This document shows positions 50,181-57,970 of a stretch of DNA of 64,000 nt, piece after piece; position 1 is the stretch's first letter; the number at the start of each line of letters is the position of its first letter. Made by a program: the position numbers and the translations under genes. The stretch is taken from positions 1 to 64,000 of the IMG/VR virus record IMGVR_UViG_3300005264_000002. One strand, 5' to 3'. The notes under the pieces were generated by a model. That model worked only from the letters and a program-made list of their open reading frames with translations. It was not told the DNA's origin and searched no databases. This DNA comes from a virus.

Positions 50181-51288
50181 TATTAAAGCGATCCTTCAAG
50201 ATAAGGGTATTGGTTTTATCGAAAATTCTGACAACTATATTTTAAATAGTTGCCCTGCTTGTAATGGAACACATAAACTTTATTTATCTAAAAAAGATTA
50301 TCGATGGATCTGTTTTAAATGTATGGGGTCAGCAGAGGGAGATGGTGTTGATCTTGATAAAAATGAAGGGAAAGGAAATCTTTATGCTATTTTAAGATTA
50401 ATTGGATTTTCTCATCATGAAGTAATTGAGATTATAGGTGGAAGCAATTTTTCTTATATTGATGATTTTGAATTTCAATCAATTGAAAGCAATAATTCTC
50501 AAGACAAAACCAATGAAGTCCCTGAGATTATGCTCCCTTGGTATTTTTTTAAGCTAGATGGGACAGAAAGTAATATCTTAGAATATGAGGAAGCATATAA
50601 ATATCTTCTTTCCAGGAATGTGAATAATATTAATCTAATTAAGAAGTTTGATCTTCATTATTCCCCGATGAATAAAAGAATCTTTTTCCCTATTAGGAAA
50701 AATTACCATACGATCATTGGATATCAAGGAAGAGATATTACCAATCGACATAAATCAAAGCATTACAAATGTATGAATCAAGATTGTTCAATGAGACATA
50801 ACCCTTATTTTTCAGGAGAGCATGAGGCTCCAGAATTTTGTCATAAGTGTGGCAATAAATTAGAGCTTTGGCATTACCCTAAAATGCTAAACAGTAATAA
50901 CTTTCCTAAAAAACATATTTTTATGAATGAGCACCTTATTAATTGGGAGAAACCAGTTACTTTAGTTGAAGGCCCATTTGATTCAATTAATACTCCAAAC
51001 TCTTTGCCTTTACTTGGGAAGTTTTTAAGTAAATATCAATCGGATCTACTTTATAAAAATTGCAAAGAATTAATTTTATATCTTGATGGTGATGAATATG
51101 GAGTAACGGCCAGTCAGCAAATTTATCATGAGTTATCACCATTTATCCATAATATCAGAGTCGTTCTTTCCAATGATATAGAAGATCCAGGGCAATTTTC
51201 TTATCAAGATAATCAAGAAAAAATCAATTCTTCTCTTTCTTTTCCGGAATGGGCTCAAAAAAAAGATATTTTTTCTCTTTACATTTAG
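50170..51288 (+). CDS. DNA primase (DnaG-type, zinc ribbon plus TOPRIM)
   Basis: 372 aa. Synthesises RNA primers at the fork. Zinc ribbon Cys28, Cys31, Cys48, Cys51; catalytic TOPRIM with LVEGPFDS (Glu) and LYLDGDEYG (DxD). Between them is an additional metal site (CMNQDCSMRHNPY...FCHKCGNK, residues about 198-235), an unusual insertion before TOPRIM. No helicase-binding C-terminal domain is obvious, and the gene overlaps the helicase gene. Confidence 0.9.
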   Translation: MVIDIKAILQDKGIGFIENSDNYILNSCPACNGTHKLYLSKKDYRWICFKCMGSAEGDGVDLDKNEGKGNLYAILRLIGFSHHEVIEIIGGSNFSYIDDFEFQSIESNNSQDKTNEVPEIMLPWYFFKLDGTESNILEYEEAYKYLLSRNVNNINLIKKFDLHYSPMNKRIFFPIRKNYHTIIGYQGRDITNRHKSKHYKCMNQDCSMRHNPYFSGEHEAPEFCHKCGNKLELWHYPKMLNSNNFPKKHIFMNEHLINWEKPVTLVEGPFDSINTPNSLPLLGKFLSKYQSDLLYKNCKELILYLDGDEYGVTASQQIYHELSPFIHNIRVVLSNDIEDPGQFSYQDNQEKINSSLSFPEWAQKKDIFSLYI

Positions 51289-51348
51289 TATTGTTCAATC
51301 AACAATTTTATTAAATCAATAATTAATTGCCTTAAACATGGAGTGTGT

Positions 51349-51927
51349 ATGGGAGCATTAGCTAATGAAGCTGAATTTTTTAAGCATGATGGAATGATCA
51401 AAAATTTTTACTATTCAAACCAAACCCTTTTTAACCATCCGGCCCTTTCTCTTGATTTGGATGATGTCCTGCAAGAGATGAGAGTTTTAATCATTAATGC
51501 TATTCCTAAGTATGATGCATCAAAAGGAGCTGCACTATCTACATATTTATATATGCATTTGAGTGATAGACTTAAAGATCTTAAGGCAAAAATAATAAGA
51601 AGATCCAAATTTCATGCTGGATATACTGAGGATTTAATTTTAAGCAATAGACAAGATAAGCAATCGGATGTTGACTATAAAATAAATTATTTATCCTTTA
51701 AAAATATTCAAGGTGAACATACAAAACAAGATACATTAGCTGATTGCATTGATGTTAAAATAATTTTAGAGCACTTAAAAGAAGATGATCGAAAACTTTT
51801 TGTAGATCGATATCTATATGGGTATTCTTTCTCAGAACTACAAGAGCGTCACAATAAATCTAATACATATATTAATAAGAAATTAAGAAGAATCGATACA
51901 ATTTTTGAAACTTTGAGATTTCAATAA
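51349..51927 (+). CDS. Phage sigma-70-like RNA polymerase sigma factor
   Basis: ATG 51349 with GGAG 5 nt upstream is preferred to GTG 51343. 192 aa. Region 2: LDLDDVLQEMRVLIINAIPKYDASKGAALSTYLYMHL, matching the core-binding and -10 recognition helices. Region 4: LKEDDRKLFVDRYLYGYSFSELQERHNKSNTYINKKLRRI, a helix-turn-helix. No region 1 or 3, like small alternative sigmas and T4 gp55. It probably redirects host RNA polymerase to the TGTAWRTAT promoters before virion genes. Confidence 0.82.
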   Translation: MGALANEAEFFKHDGMIKNFYYSNQTLFNHPALSLDLDDVLQEMRVLIINAIPKYDASKGAALSTYLYMHLSDRLKDLKAKIIRRSKFHAGYTEDLILSNRQDKQSDVDYKINYLSFKNIQGEHTKQDTLADCIDVKIILEHLKEDDRKLFVDRYLYGYSFSELQERHNKSNTYINKKLRRIDTIFETLRFQ

Positions 51928-51932
51928 GAAAA

Positions 51933-51963
51933 AAAAGATAAAAACAATTCTAACACGTATAAT
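51933..51963 (+). promoter_or_regulatory. Promoter of the AAAAGATA/CGTATAAT class, leaderless
   Basis: AAAAGATA at 51933-51940, 15 nt, CGTATAAT at 51956-51963, then 5 nt to ATG 51969. Confidence 0.8.
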
Positions 51964-51968
51964 ACTTT

Positions 51969-52325
51969 ATGAGAAAAATTAAAAACTATATTACTAGAGA
52001 TGTTTTTTTAACTAAGATTTATAATGAAGGTGTTGCTGATTTTGAGGAACTGCATCATTTTGCTTGTAATATTAATGAACCTGTTAGAGATTTTTCTTTG
52101 ATTGTTGATCTTGTTAAGGAAGCGGAAAAACAAGGTATTCTCTATAAAAAGCATACTAAAAGCATGAAATTATCTAGCTACTATAAAAACTTGAGATGGT
52201 ATATGGGGCGGTTAGAAAGAAAAGGTAAAATAAAAGGATTTACTGGTGTTGTGGGAAGACCAAAGGGAGCTAAGAGTCTCGATAGAGGACTTTTAGAATC
52301 TATACAGAACTTATTAGGTAGTTAG
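51969..52325 (+). CDS. Hypothetical protein, probably DNA-binding (118 aa)
   Basis: Start codon 5 nt after TATAAT with no ribosome binding site, so likely leaderless. N-terminal 75 residues are helical with winged-helix-like spacing (FLTKIYNEGVADFEELHHFA...LVKEAEKQGILYKK); a basic GVVGRPKGAKSLDR near the end resembles an AT-hook. Sits between the sigma factor and dnaE, followed by terminators. A regulator is plausible; the family is not recognised. Confidence 0.7.
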   Translation: MRKIKNYITRDVFLTKIYNEGVADFEELHHFACNINEPVRDFSLIVDLVKEAEKQGILYKKHTKSMKLSSYYKNLRWYMGRLERKGKIKGFTGVVGRPKGAKSLDRGLLESIQNLLGS

Positions 52326-52348
52326 CGATCTTTCGCTAATTTGTTTTC
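52322..52348 (+). terminator. Terminator 1 upstream of dnaE
   Basis: TTAGCGA (52322-52328) pairs with TCGCTAA (52333-52339) around a 4-nt loop, followed by TTTGTTTT. Confidence 0.75.
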
Positions 52349-52368
52349 TTGGGATTGGTCTTGATTGG

Positions 52369-52402
52369 CCCTGAGTTTGATCTCTCAGGGTCGATCTTTT
52401 TT
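52369..52402 (+). terminator. Terminator 2 upstream of dnaE
   Basis: CCCTGAG (52369-52375) pairs with CTCAGGG (52384-52390), then TCGATCTTTTTT. Together with terminator 1 it isolates dnaE from upstream transcription. Confidence 0.65.
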
Positions 52403-52422
52403 CTTCTCTCATCCACTTCATC

Positions 52423-52430
52423 CGTATAAT
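52423..52430 (+). promoter_or_regulatory. CGTATAAT -10 element of dnaE, leaderless
   Basis: CGTATAAT is followed after 5 nt by ATG 52436. No AAAAGATA box is present at the usual place. Confidence 0.68.
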
Positions 52431-52435
52431 AAGGT

Positions 52436-55400
52436 ATGGAAAACTTTAAATACGCAAATTTACATCATAAAACGCATTATTCTTGTGGAATTGCCATAGG
52501 AACTTGTGAAGATTCGATTCTTGCAGCAAAAAACAATGAATTATCTGCTTTGGCCATTACTGATTATTGCTCAATATCTGGTGCATTAGAATTTCTTAAA
52601 GAAGGACAGAAGCAAGAATTCCCTGTCATTGTCGGATCAGAAATTAATTATGTTGATGAATGGAATCAAATATTTAATATCGTTTTATTGATTAAAAATA
52701 ATGTCGGGTATCATAATTTATGTAGGTTGATTACTTACGCTCATCAAAATGCACAAAAATATAATAAACCAGCTTGCCTTCTTTCAGATCTAAGAGATTT
52801 TTCAGATGGGTTAGTTTGTTTAGCTGGTGGAGCATTAGGCCCATGGTCCCAATATTGGATTAAAAAAGATATGATCGACTCTCCCAAGGCTAAAATAGAG
52901 GAGCTCTTAAATATTTTTAAGGATGATTTTTATCTTGAATTTAATCAGTCTAATCAAATGTATCAATGGGATTCAAAACATAATGAGTATATCCAAAAAT
53001 ATGATGATAATCCTCATAAGTTTGCAAATAAAGCATTAATTAAATTTTCTGATGAGACAGGGATAAAATGCATAATAACATCAGATTCTTATATCCCAAA
53101 TGAAGAAGATAAAATCCTTCAAGATGTTGTTGTTAGGACTTCTCCAAAAGGAAAACAAGGATTTTATTTTAGGGAGACACGCCCAATTTTAAGATCTGAA
53201 GAATTAGAAGCTAGAATTGCTGTTGAGCACATTGGAATTAGTCATAAGCGACTAGGAAGATATTTTTCAAATACATTAGAAATTGCTGAGAAATGTCAAA
53301 ATCCTATAATCAAATTTAAAGATCAGGTTGTTCAGTTCCCGATAACCACACACACAATGCATCAAAATGGGATGGATAAAAATGATCTTTTATGGGAGAT
53401 CATACGTTCAAATGGGCGTATTGATCTCTCTAATAAAGAACAAATGGACAGACTTTCTTACGAGATCAAGGCCATTAAAGATAATGGAAGGATAGATTTA
53501 TTAGATTATTTTTTAGTTGTTGAAGATTTAGTTCGAGCATGTAGAGATAATGGAGTAGTTGTTGGGCCAGGAAGAGGATCAGGAGCAGGATCTTTATTAA
53601 ATTATGCTTTAAAAATCACTCATTTAGATCCATTAAAATATGGGTTACTGTTCGAGAGATTTATTTCAGAGGGTAGAATCCAAAAAGGATCACTTCCAGA
53701 TATTGATTTGGATTTCTCAGATCAAAAATGGGCAAAGAATTATCTTGGTGAAAAGTATGGATGGGATAGAGTCATGCCTATAGGTACTTTCCAGACGATG
53801 CAAACAAAATCTTCAATAAAAGATGCTTTTAAATTATTCTATCCTCATATTGAATTCAAAGTAGTTAATAAAATTACAAATAAATTTGGTAAAAAAGATG
53901 AATCTGAAACAGAAGTAGAATTTTTTCAAAGATCTCTTGAATCTGATGAATCTATTAAGATTGATCTATTTAAAACTTTTCCTAAAGCTGGAGAGTGTGT
54001 TGAAAGATTAATTGGATTCAATCGCCAAACTGGAATTCATCCATGTGGAATAGCCATTACTCAAGATAAGCTTGAAGGTATCGCACCAGGGAGAAGCTAT
54101 AAAGATAAAATGTCTTTAGATTTTGATGGGAATACTTGCGAACAGGCAGGAGTTATAAAATATGACATTTTATCATTATCAACTCTTAAGTATATTGGAA
54201 CAGCAGTAAAATTAATAAAAGATAGACATGATATTGATATAGATATTTATGAACTCCCAACAGAAGATCCTAAAGTCTGGAAAGCTTTTGATCGTGGACA
54301 GACTGATGGAGTATTTCAATTTGGAAGTAATATTGCTAAAGGGATCTTAACAAAAGTTAAGAGTAAAAATCTTGAAGATGGGTCCATGGTTACTTCAGTG
54401 GGAAGGCCAGGACCAATGGCCAACGATCAACACTTAGAATTTATAAAAAGATCAAATGGAGAACATGATTCAATCCCTCCTCATCCTAAACTTGCTGAAG
54501 TCCTCAAGGAAACTTATGGGATTATGATCTATCAGGAGTCAGTTATGAAGGCCTCTCAAATTCTTGGAGGATTCTCATTAGCTGAGGCCGATGATATTAG
54601 AAAGGCAATGGGGAAGAAGAAAAGAAAAATTCTAATCCCTTATAAGAAGAGATTTATTGAGAATTGTGTTCGATATTATGATCCTGATGGGGGAAAGTAT
54701 CGAGATTTTGAATTAGATCAGATTGCTGATGAGGGAGGGCACACAGATATTTCTCCAGAGCGTGCAGAATATCTTTGGCATTTAATGGAAACCTTCTCAG
54801 GTTATGGATTTAATAAGTCTCATGCGGTATGTTACGCTTATATTGGATATATCTGTCAATATTTAAAGGTATATTATCCTCTTGAATGGTGGTGCTCTTG
54901 TCTCCATCATTCAGTAAGCAAACCAGATAAGTTTTCAGAATATTTTCAAGCAGCTCAAGATCTTATTCTTCTCCCTGATATTAATCATTCAACTAATAAT
55001 TTTTATATTCGAGGTGATAAGATTCAATTCCCATTCAATTCTATCAAAGGTGTTGGAGTTGTAGCTAATGCTGAAATTGAAAAGAATAGACCTTATACAT
55101 CTATAGATGATTTTTATAAAAGAGTTTATAAAAGGGTGATCAACAAAGGTGTTTTTGAAAAACTAATATTTGCAGATTGTTTTCAGTCTTGGGGTAATTT
55201 CCAAGATATCCTTAAACATTATTATGAAGAATTGAGAGGTGAAAAAATCCCTGAAAAATATTTGCATTTAAATAAAGAGCAAAAACTTAACTTAAGGGCC
55301 AAGGCTTTGGATTTTATTGTCTTGGATTATTATGATATTTATCCTGATGTTTTCAATGATCCGGATTTTTTAATTAGACTGGAAGATTTGAAAAATACTG

Positions 55401-55693
55401 ATCAAGGGCAAAAAGTCAAAATTGGCGGTAAGGTTACAGAAAGAAAAATCATTACAACTAAAAGAAAAAAAGAAAAAATGGCCAAGATAGTTATCCAAAA
55501 CGGAAGGGATACCGCAAGAGTTACAATCTGGCCCAAAGAATTTGCTCATTATGATTCTAAAATACAAATTGAAAATGTTGTCAAAATTGAAGGAACGATT
55601 GATTATTTTAATAATCAACCTCAAATTTTATCAACTCATATATTAACCTTAGAAGAGGCCCTAAGACAAAAGGCCCAATGGAGTTACAAGTGA
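52436..55693 (+). CDS. dnaE: DNA polymerase III alpha subunit (DnaE, family C)
   Basis: 1085 aa, the replicative polymerase. PHP domain at the N-terminus (YANLHHKTHYSCGIA), polymerase palm with GPGRGSGAGSLL and the catalytic PDIDLDFSD, the third palm segment around residues 550-580, fingers with GIMIYQESVM and GYGFNKSHAVCYAYIGY, and a C-terminal OB domain (KVKIGGKVTERK...VKIEGTIDYFNNQPQIL). No editing exonuclease is fused. The PHP motif begins seven residues from Met1, so ATG 52436 is certainly the start even though no ribosome binding site is present. Confidence 0.96.
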   Translation: MENFKYANLHHKTHYSCGIAIGTCEDSILAAKNNELSALAITDYCSISGALEFLKEGQKQEFPVIVGSEINYVDEWNQIFNIVLLIKNNVGYHNLCRLITYAHQNAQKYNKPACLLSDLRDFSDGLVCLAGGALGPWSQYWIKKDMIDSPKAKIEELLNIFKDDFYLEFNQSNQMYQWDSKHNEYIQKYDDNPHKFANKALIKFSDETGIKCIITSDSYIPNEEDKILQDVVVRTSPKGKQGFYFRETRPILRSEELEARIAVEHIGISHKRLGRYFSNTLEIAEKCQNPIIKFKDQVVQFPITTHTMHQNGMDKNDLLWEIIRSNGRIDLSNKEQMDRLSYEIKAIKDNGRIDLLDYFLVVEDLVRACRDNGVVVGPGRGSGAGSLLNYALKITHLDPLKYGLLFERFISEGRIQKGSLPDIDLDFSDQKWAKNYLGEKYGWDRVMPIGTFQTMQTKSSIKDAFKLFYPHIEFKVVNKITNKFGKKDESETEVEFFQRSLESDESIKIDLFKTFPKAGECVERLIGFNRQTGIHPCGIAITQDKLEGIAPGRSYKDKMSLDFDGNTCEQAGVIKYDILSLSTLKYIGTAVKLIKDRHDIDIDIYELPTEDPKVWKAFDRGQTDGVFQFGSNIAKGILTKVKSKNLEDGSMVTSVGRPGPMANDQHLEFIKRSNGEHDSIPPHPKLAEVLKETYGIMIYQESVMKASQILGGFSLAEADDIRKAMGKKKRKILIPYKKRFIENCVRYYDPDGGKYRDFELDQIADEGGHTDISPERAEYLWHLMETFSGYGFNKSHAVCYAYIGYICQYLKVYYPLEWWCSCLHHSVSKPDKFSEYFQAAQDLILLPDINHSTNNFYIRGDKIQFPFNSIKGVGVVANAEIEKNRPYTSIDDFYKRVYKRVINKGVFEKLIFADCFQSWGNFQDILKHYYEELRGEKIPEKYLHLNKEQKLNLRAKALDFIVLDYYDIYPDVFNDPDFLIRLEDLKNTDQGQKVKIGGKVTERKIITTKRKKEKMAKIVIQNGRDTARVTIWPKEFAHYDSKIQIENVVKIEGTIDYFNNQPQILSTHILTLEEALRQKAQWSYK

Positions 55694-56265
55694 AAGATAC
55701 AGTTCAAAAAGATAAGCAACCATTTGAAAATTTTGAAGAATTGCCATGTGATATTATTGATCAAAAAGCTTATGATCAAGAGATTGATGGAGAAACAAGG
55801 TGTTCTTTAAGTATTCATGTTGAAGTTTTGATAGGGAAAAATCTTGGAGAAGACTTTCAAGAAGCAGTCAATAAATTAGGTAAAGCTATTGTTGCGAGAA
55901 CAACAAAAAGAGGGACAAGATTTTATGCTGGAGATATTGAATATAATCCTACTACTGGGATAATTAGTTTTGATGCTGGGACTGTGATTCCTGATTATAT
56001 TGTAGATGGATTCAAGCATTATTCTAAAAATAAACTTGGAACAACTTTTGCAGATTTTTGTTTTTTAAATTCTGAAGGGACTAAGTTTTTTACGAAAGAT
56101 CAGTGCTCAACTCCTTTCAGAGATGATGCTACTCCAGGAGATTTGACTTGGGTTCTTCCAGCTAAATTTGTTGATGATATGGTTGAAATGATGAGCATAA
56201 TGAATAATCTTATATTGGCCGGAACAATGGAAGAATCAATTTTATATGGTCCATTTTTAAATTAA
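55678..56265 (+). CDS. Hypothetical protein in the replication operon (195 aa)
   Basis: Overlaps dnaE by 16 bases. Mixed alpha/beta protein with few charges in the middle (RGTRFYAGDIEYNPTTGIISFDAG). Family not recognised. Coupling to dnaE and closeness to the single-strand binding protein suggest a replication accessory role. Confidence 0.7.
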   Translation: MELQVKDTVQKDKQPFENFEELPCDIIDQKAYDQEIDGETRCSLSIHVEVLIGKNLGEDFQEAVNKLGKAIVARTTKRGTRFYAGDIEYNPTTGIISFDAGTVIPDYIVDGFKHYSKNKLGTTFADFCFLNSEGTKFFTKDQCSTPFRDDATPGDLTWVLPAKFVDDMVEMMSIMNNLILAGTMEESILYGPFLN

Positions 56266-56296
56266 AAAAGATAAAAAAAGATCATACACGTATAAT
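56266..56296 (+). promoter_or_regulatory. Promoter of the AAAAGATA/CGTATAAT class
   Basis: AAAAGATA at 56266-56273, 15 nt, CGTATAAT at 56289-56296; a 43-nt leader with AAGGAGAATTAA precedes ATG 56340. Confidence 0.82.
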
Positions 56297-56339
56297 GTAA
56301 TTACCAAGAAAATAAAGACTGATTACCAAGGAGAATTAA

Positions 56340-57521
56340 ATGGAAGAGCAACAGAATTATTTTGGTTTTGATGATGATATGTTTCAAGGAAACTTCGAGA
56401 AACTAGAGAAGTATAAATTTAGTAATGGGATTCATAAAATACGTTTTTTACCTCCATATGAAAAAGGGACACTTTATTTTAAGGTAGATCTTCATTGGGG
56501 ATACACTGATCAAAATGGTCAAACCTATCCTGTAAAATGTGTTGGCGAAAATATTTGTCCTATCTGTCAAGAGTCTAAGAGAATCAAAGCTCAGTCTGAT
56601 GAAATGATGGCACATAGTCAGGGAGATCCACAAAAAATAGATGAAGCTAAAATTGTTGCTAAAAGAGCAAATGATATAAAAAGGAAGCCAACTTATATTT
56701 ATCAAATCTTAGATTTTAATGGATCACATAAACAAATTAATTTTTCTTATAAACAGCATATGTCAGTATATGGAAAGATTAGATTTTTTTGGAATGAGAG
56801 AAAAATCAATGTGACTGATCCAAATAGGAACATGATTGTTTATGTTGATCGTCAAGGTAAAGGTAACCAAAGCACGTATAACGTTGAAATTTTAGAGGAA
56901 AGTATTAAAAAAATTGATATGCCTAAACTTGCTCAACTTCATGAATTACATAAAGATCAAACAGTTGAGTCTCTTGCAGAGATTGTTAAAACAGGATTCC
57001 TCCCTACCAACAAAAAGAAGGATGATCAGGCCACTAATAATTTTCATGGCTCTAGCAATCCAGTTGGAGAGCCTCCTTCATATATGACTGATGTTCCTCC
57101 TCAAGAAAATTCTTATCCTCCACATAATTCTCATCAACAGAATAGTCAGAATTATAATTATCCTCCTAATAATTCTCATCAACAGAATAATCAGAATTAT
57201 AATTATCCTCCTGGTGATTCTCATCAACAGAATAGTCAGAATTATAATTATCCTCCTAATAATTCCCAACAACAGAATAATCAAGGGAATCAGAACCAGG
57301 GGGTTAATTTCCAGAATAGAATGCAAAATCAAGTTGGTACGCCATCTCATAGTACCACTGAGGGAGTTGCAGGAACATCCCAACCTTCCCATGGGAATCC
57401 TGCTTCTTCCTCTCCTCATACTACTCAGACTCCAGCAAACAATGTTCAGATGAATAACAATCAACAACAAGCTATCAATGAAACTGTTGGAGCTTTTAAT
57501 GTTGATGACATCCCATTTTAG
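56340..57521 (+). CDS. Single-stranded DNA-binding protein (gp32-like core, bacterial SSB-type tip)
   Basis: 393 aa. Residues 1-225 resemble T4 gp32-type proteins: HKIRFLPPYEKG, a zinc-site candidate with His near residue 45 and CVGENICPIC, and an OB-like core. Residues about 260-319 are a Gln/Asn/Tyr/Pro-rich disordered region with a 15-residue repeat. The last residues, FNVDDIPF, equal the acidic tip of bacterial SSB that recruits replication proteins. It coats single strands for replication, recombination and repair. The combination of gp32-like core and bacterial tip is unusual. Confidence 0.85.
   Translation: MEEQQNYFGFDDDMFQGNFEKLEKYKFSNGIHKIRFLPPYEKGTLYFKVDLHWGYTDQNGQTYPVKCVGENICPICQESKRIKAQSDEMMAHSQGDPQKIDEAKIVAKRANDIKRKPTYIYQILDFNGSHKQINFSYKQHMSVYGKIRFFWNERKINVTDPNRNMIVYVDRQGKGNQSTYNVEILEESIKKIDMPKLAQLHELHKDQTVESLAEIVKTGFLPTNKKKDDQATNNFHGSSNPVGEPPSYMTDVPPQENSYPPHNSHQQNSQNYNYPPNNSHQQNNQNYNYPPGDSHQQNSQNYNYPPNNSQQQNNQGNQNQGVNFQNRMQNQVGTPSHSTTEGVAGTSQPSHGNPASSSPHTTQTPANNVQMNNNQQQAINETVGAFNVDDIPF
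57117..57296 (+). repeat. 45-bp coding tandem repeat in the SSB gene, four units
   Basis: Four 45-base units encode PPxxSHQQNxQNYNY-type repeats; the fourth is degenerate. High DNA identity suggests recent expansion. Confidence 0.85.
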
Positions 57522-57530
57522 GAGGTTACC

Positions 57531-57968
57531 GTGGAATCTATGAAAAAATATTTTAATAAAGAAGAATTTCTCGCTGTTAATAATGAAAACTTTTCTTATG
57601 TCAGGAGTGGAGCATCATTACTTAAAAGGCCAGAACAAATGGGGATGGGGGGCATTCCCTTTGCTGAAGCGGAACAGCTCTCCTATACCTTTTTGGATCT
57701 TATTAATAAATGTTCTGATCTAATGTTAGGATTGGCGGCCTCTGCTGCTGATGCAAAAAGTCGTTATAAAAAGGCTCATGCTTTAGCATTTTATCGAGCA
57801 GATGGAAGAGTCAAAGATAAAGAGTTTGCTGCTGATATGGATGATACTTATCAAAGAGAACATACTAATCATAATGATTTAAGTGATCTTTTTGAATATC
57901 TAAAAATGAAGCGTGAAGATTTTGATAAGTCACATTATTACTATAAACAAATGTTAAAAAGGGATTAG
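57531..57968 (+). CDS. Hypothetical helical protein in the recombination operon (145 aa)
   Basis: GTG start after AGGAGGTTACC. Almost all helical; LSYTFLDLINKCSDLMLGLAASAADAKSRYKKAHALAF is a long amphipathic helix pair. Located between SSB and the recombinase, in the position of a recombination mediator such as UvsY, also a small helical protein. That role is inferred from position and length only. Confidence 0.6.
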   Translation: MESMKKYFNKEEFLAVNNENFSYVRSGASLLKRPEQMGMGGIPFAEAEQLSYTFLDLINKCSDLMLGLAASAADAKSRYKKAHALAFYRADGRVKDKEFAADMDDTYQREHTNHNDLSDLFEYLKMKREDFDKSHYYYKQMLKRD

Positions 57969-57970
57969 AT

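Noticed and set aside
56875-56882. CGTATAAC inside the SSB gene
   Set aside because: No upstream box; chance match in coding sequence.
57078-57470. Minus- and plus-strand Ile/Leu-rich open frames across the SSB repeat
   Set aside because: Produced by the repeated 45-bp unit read in other frames.
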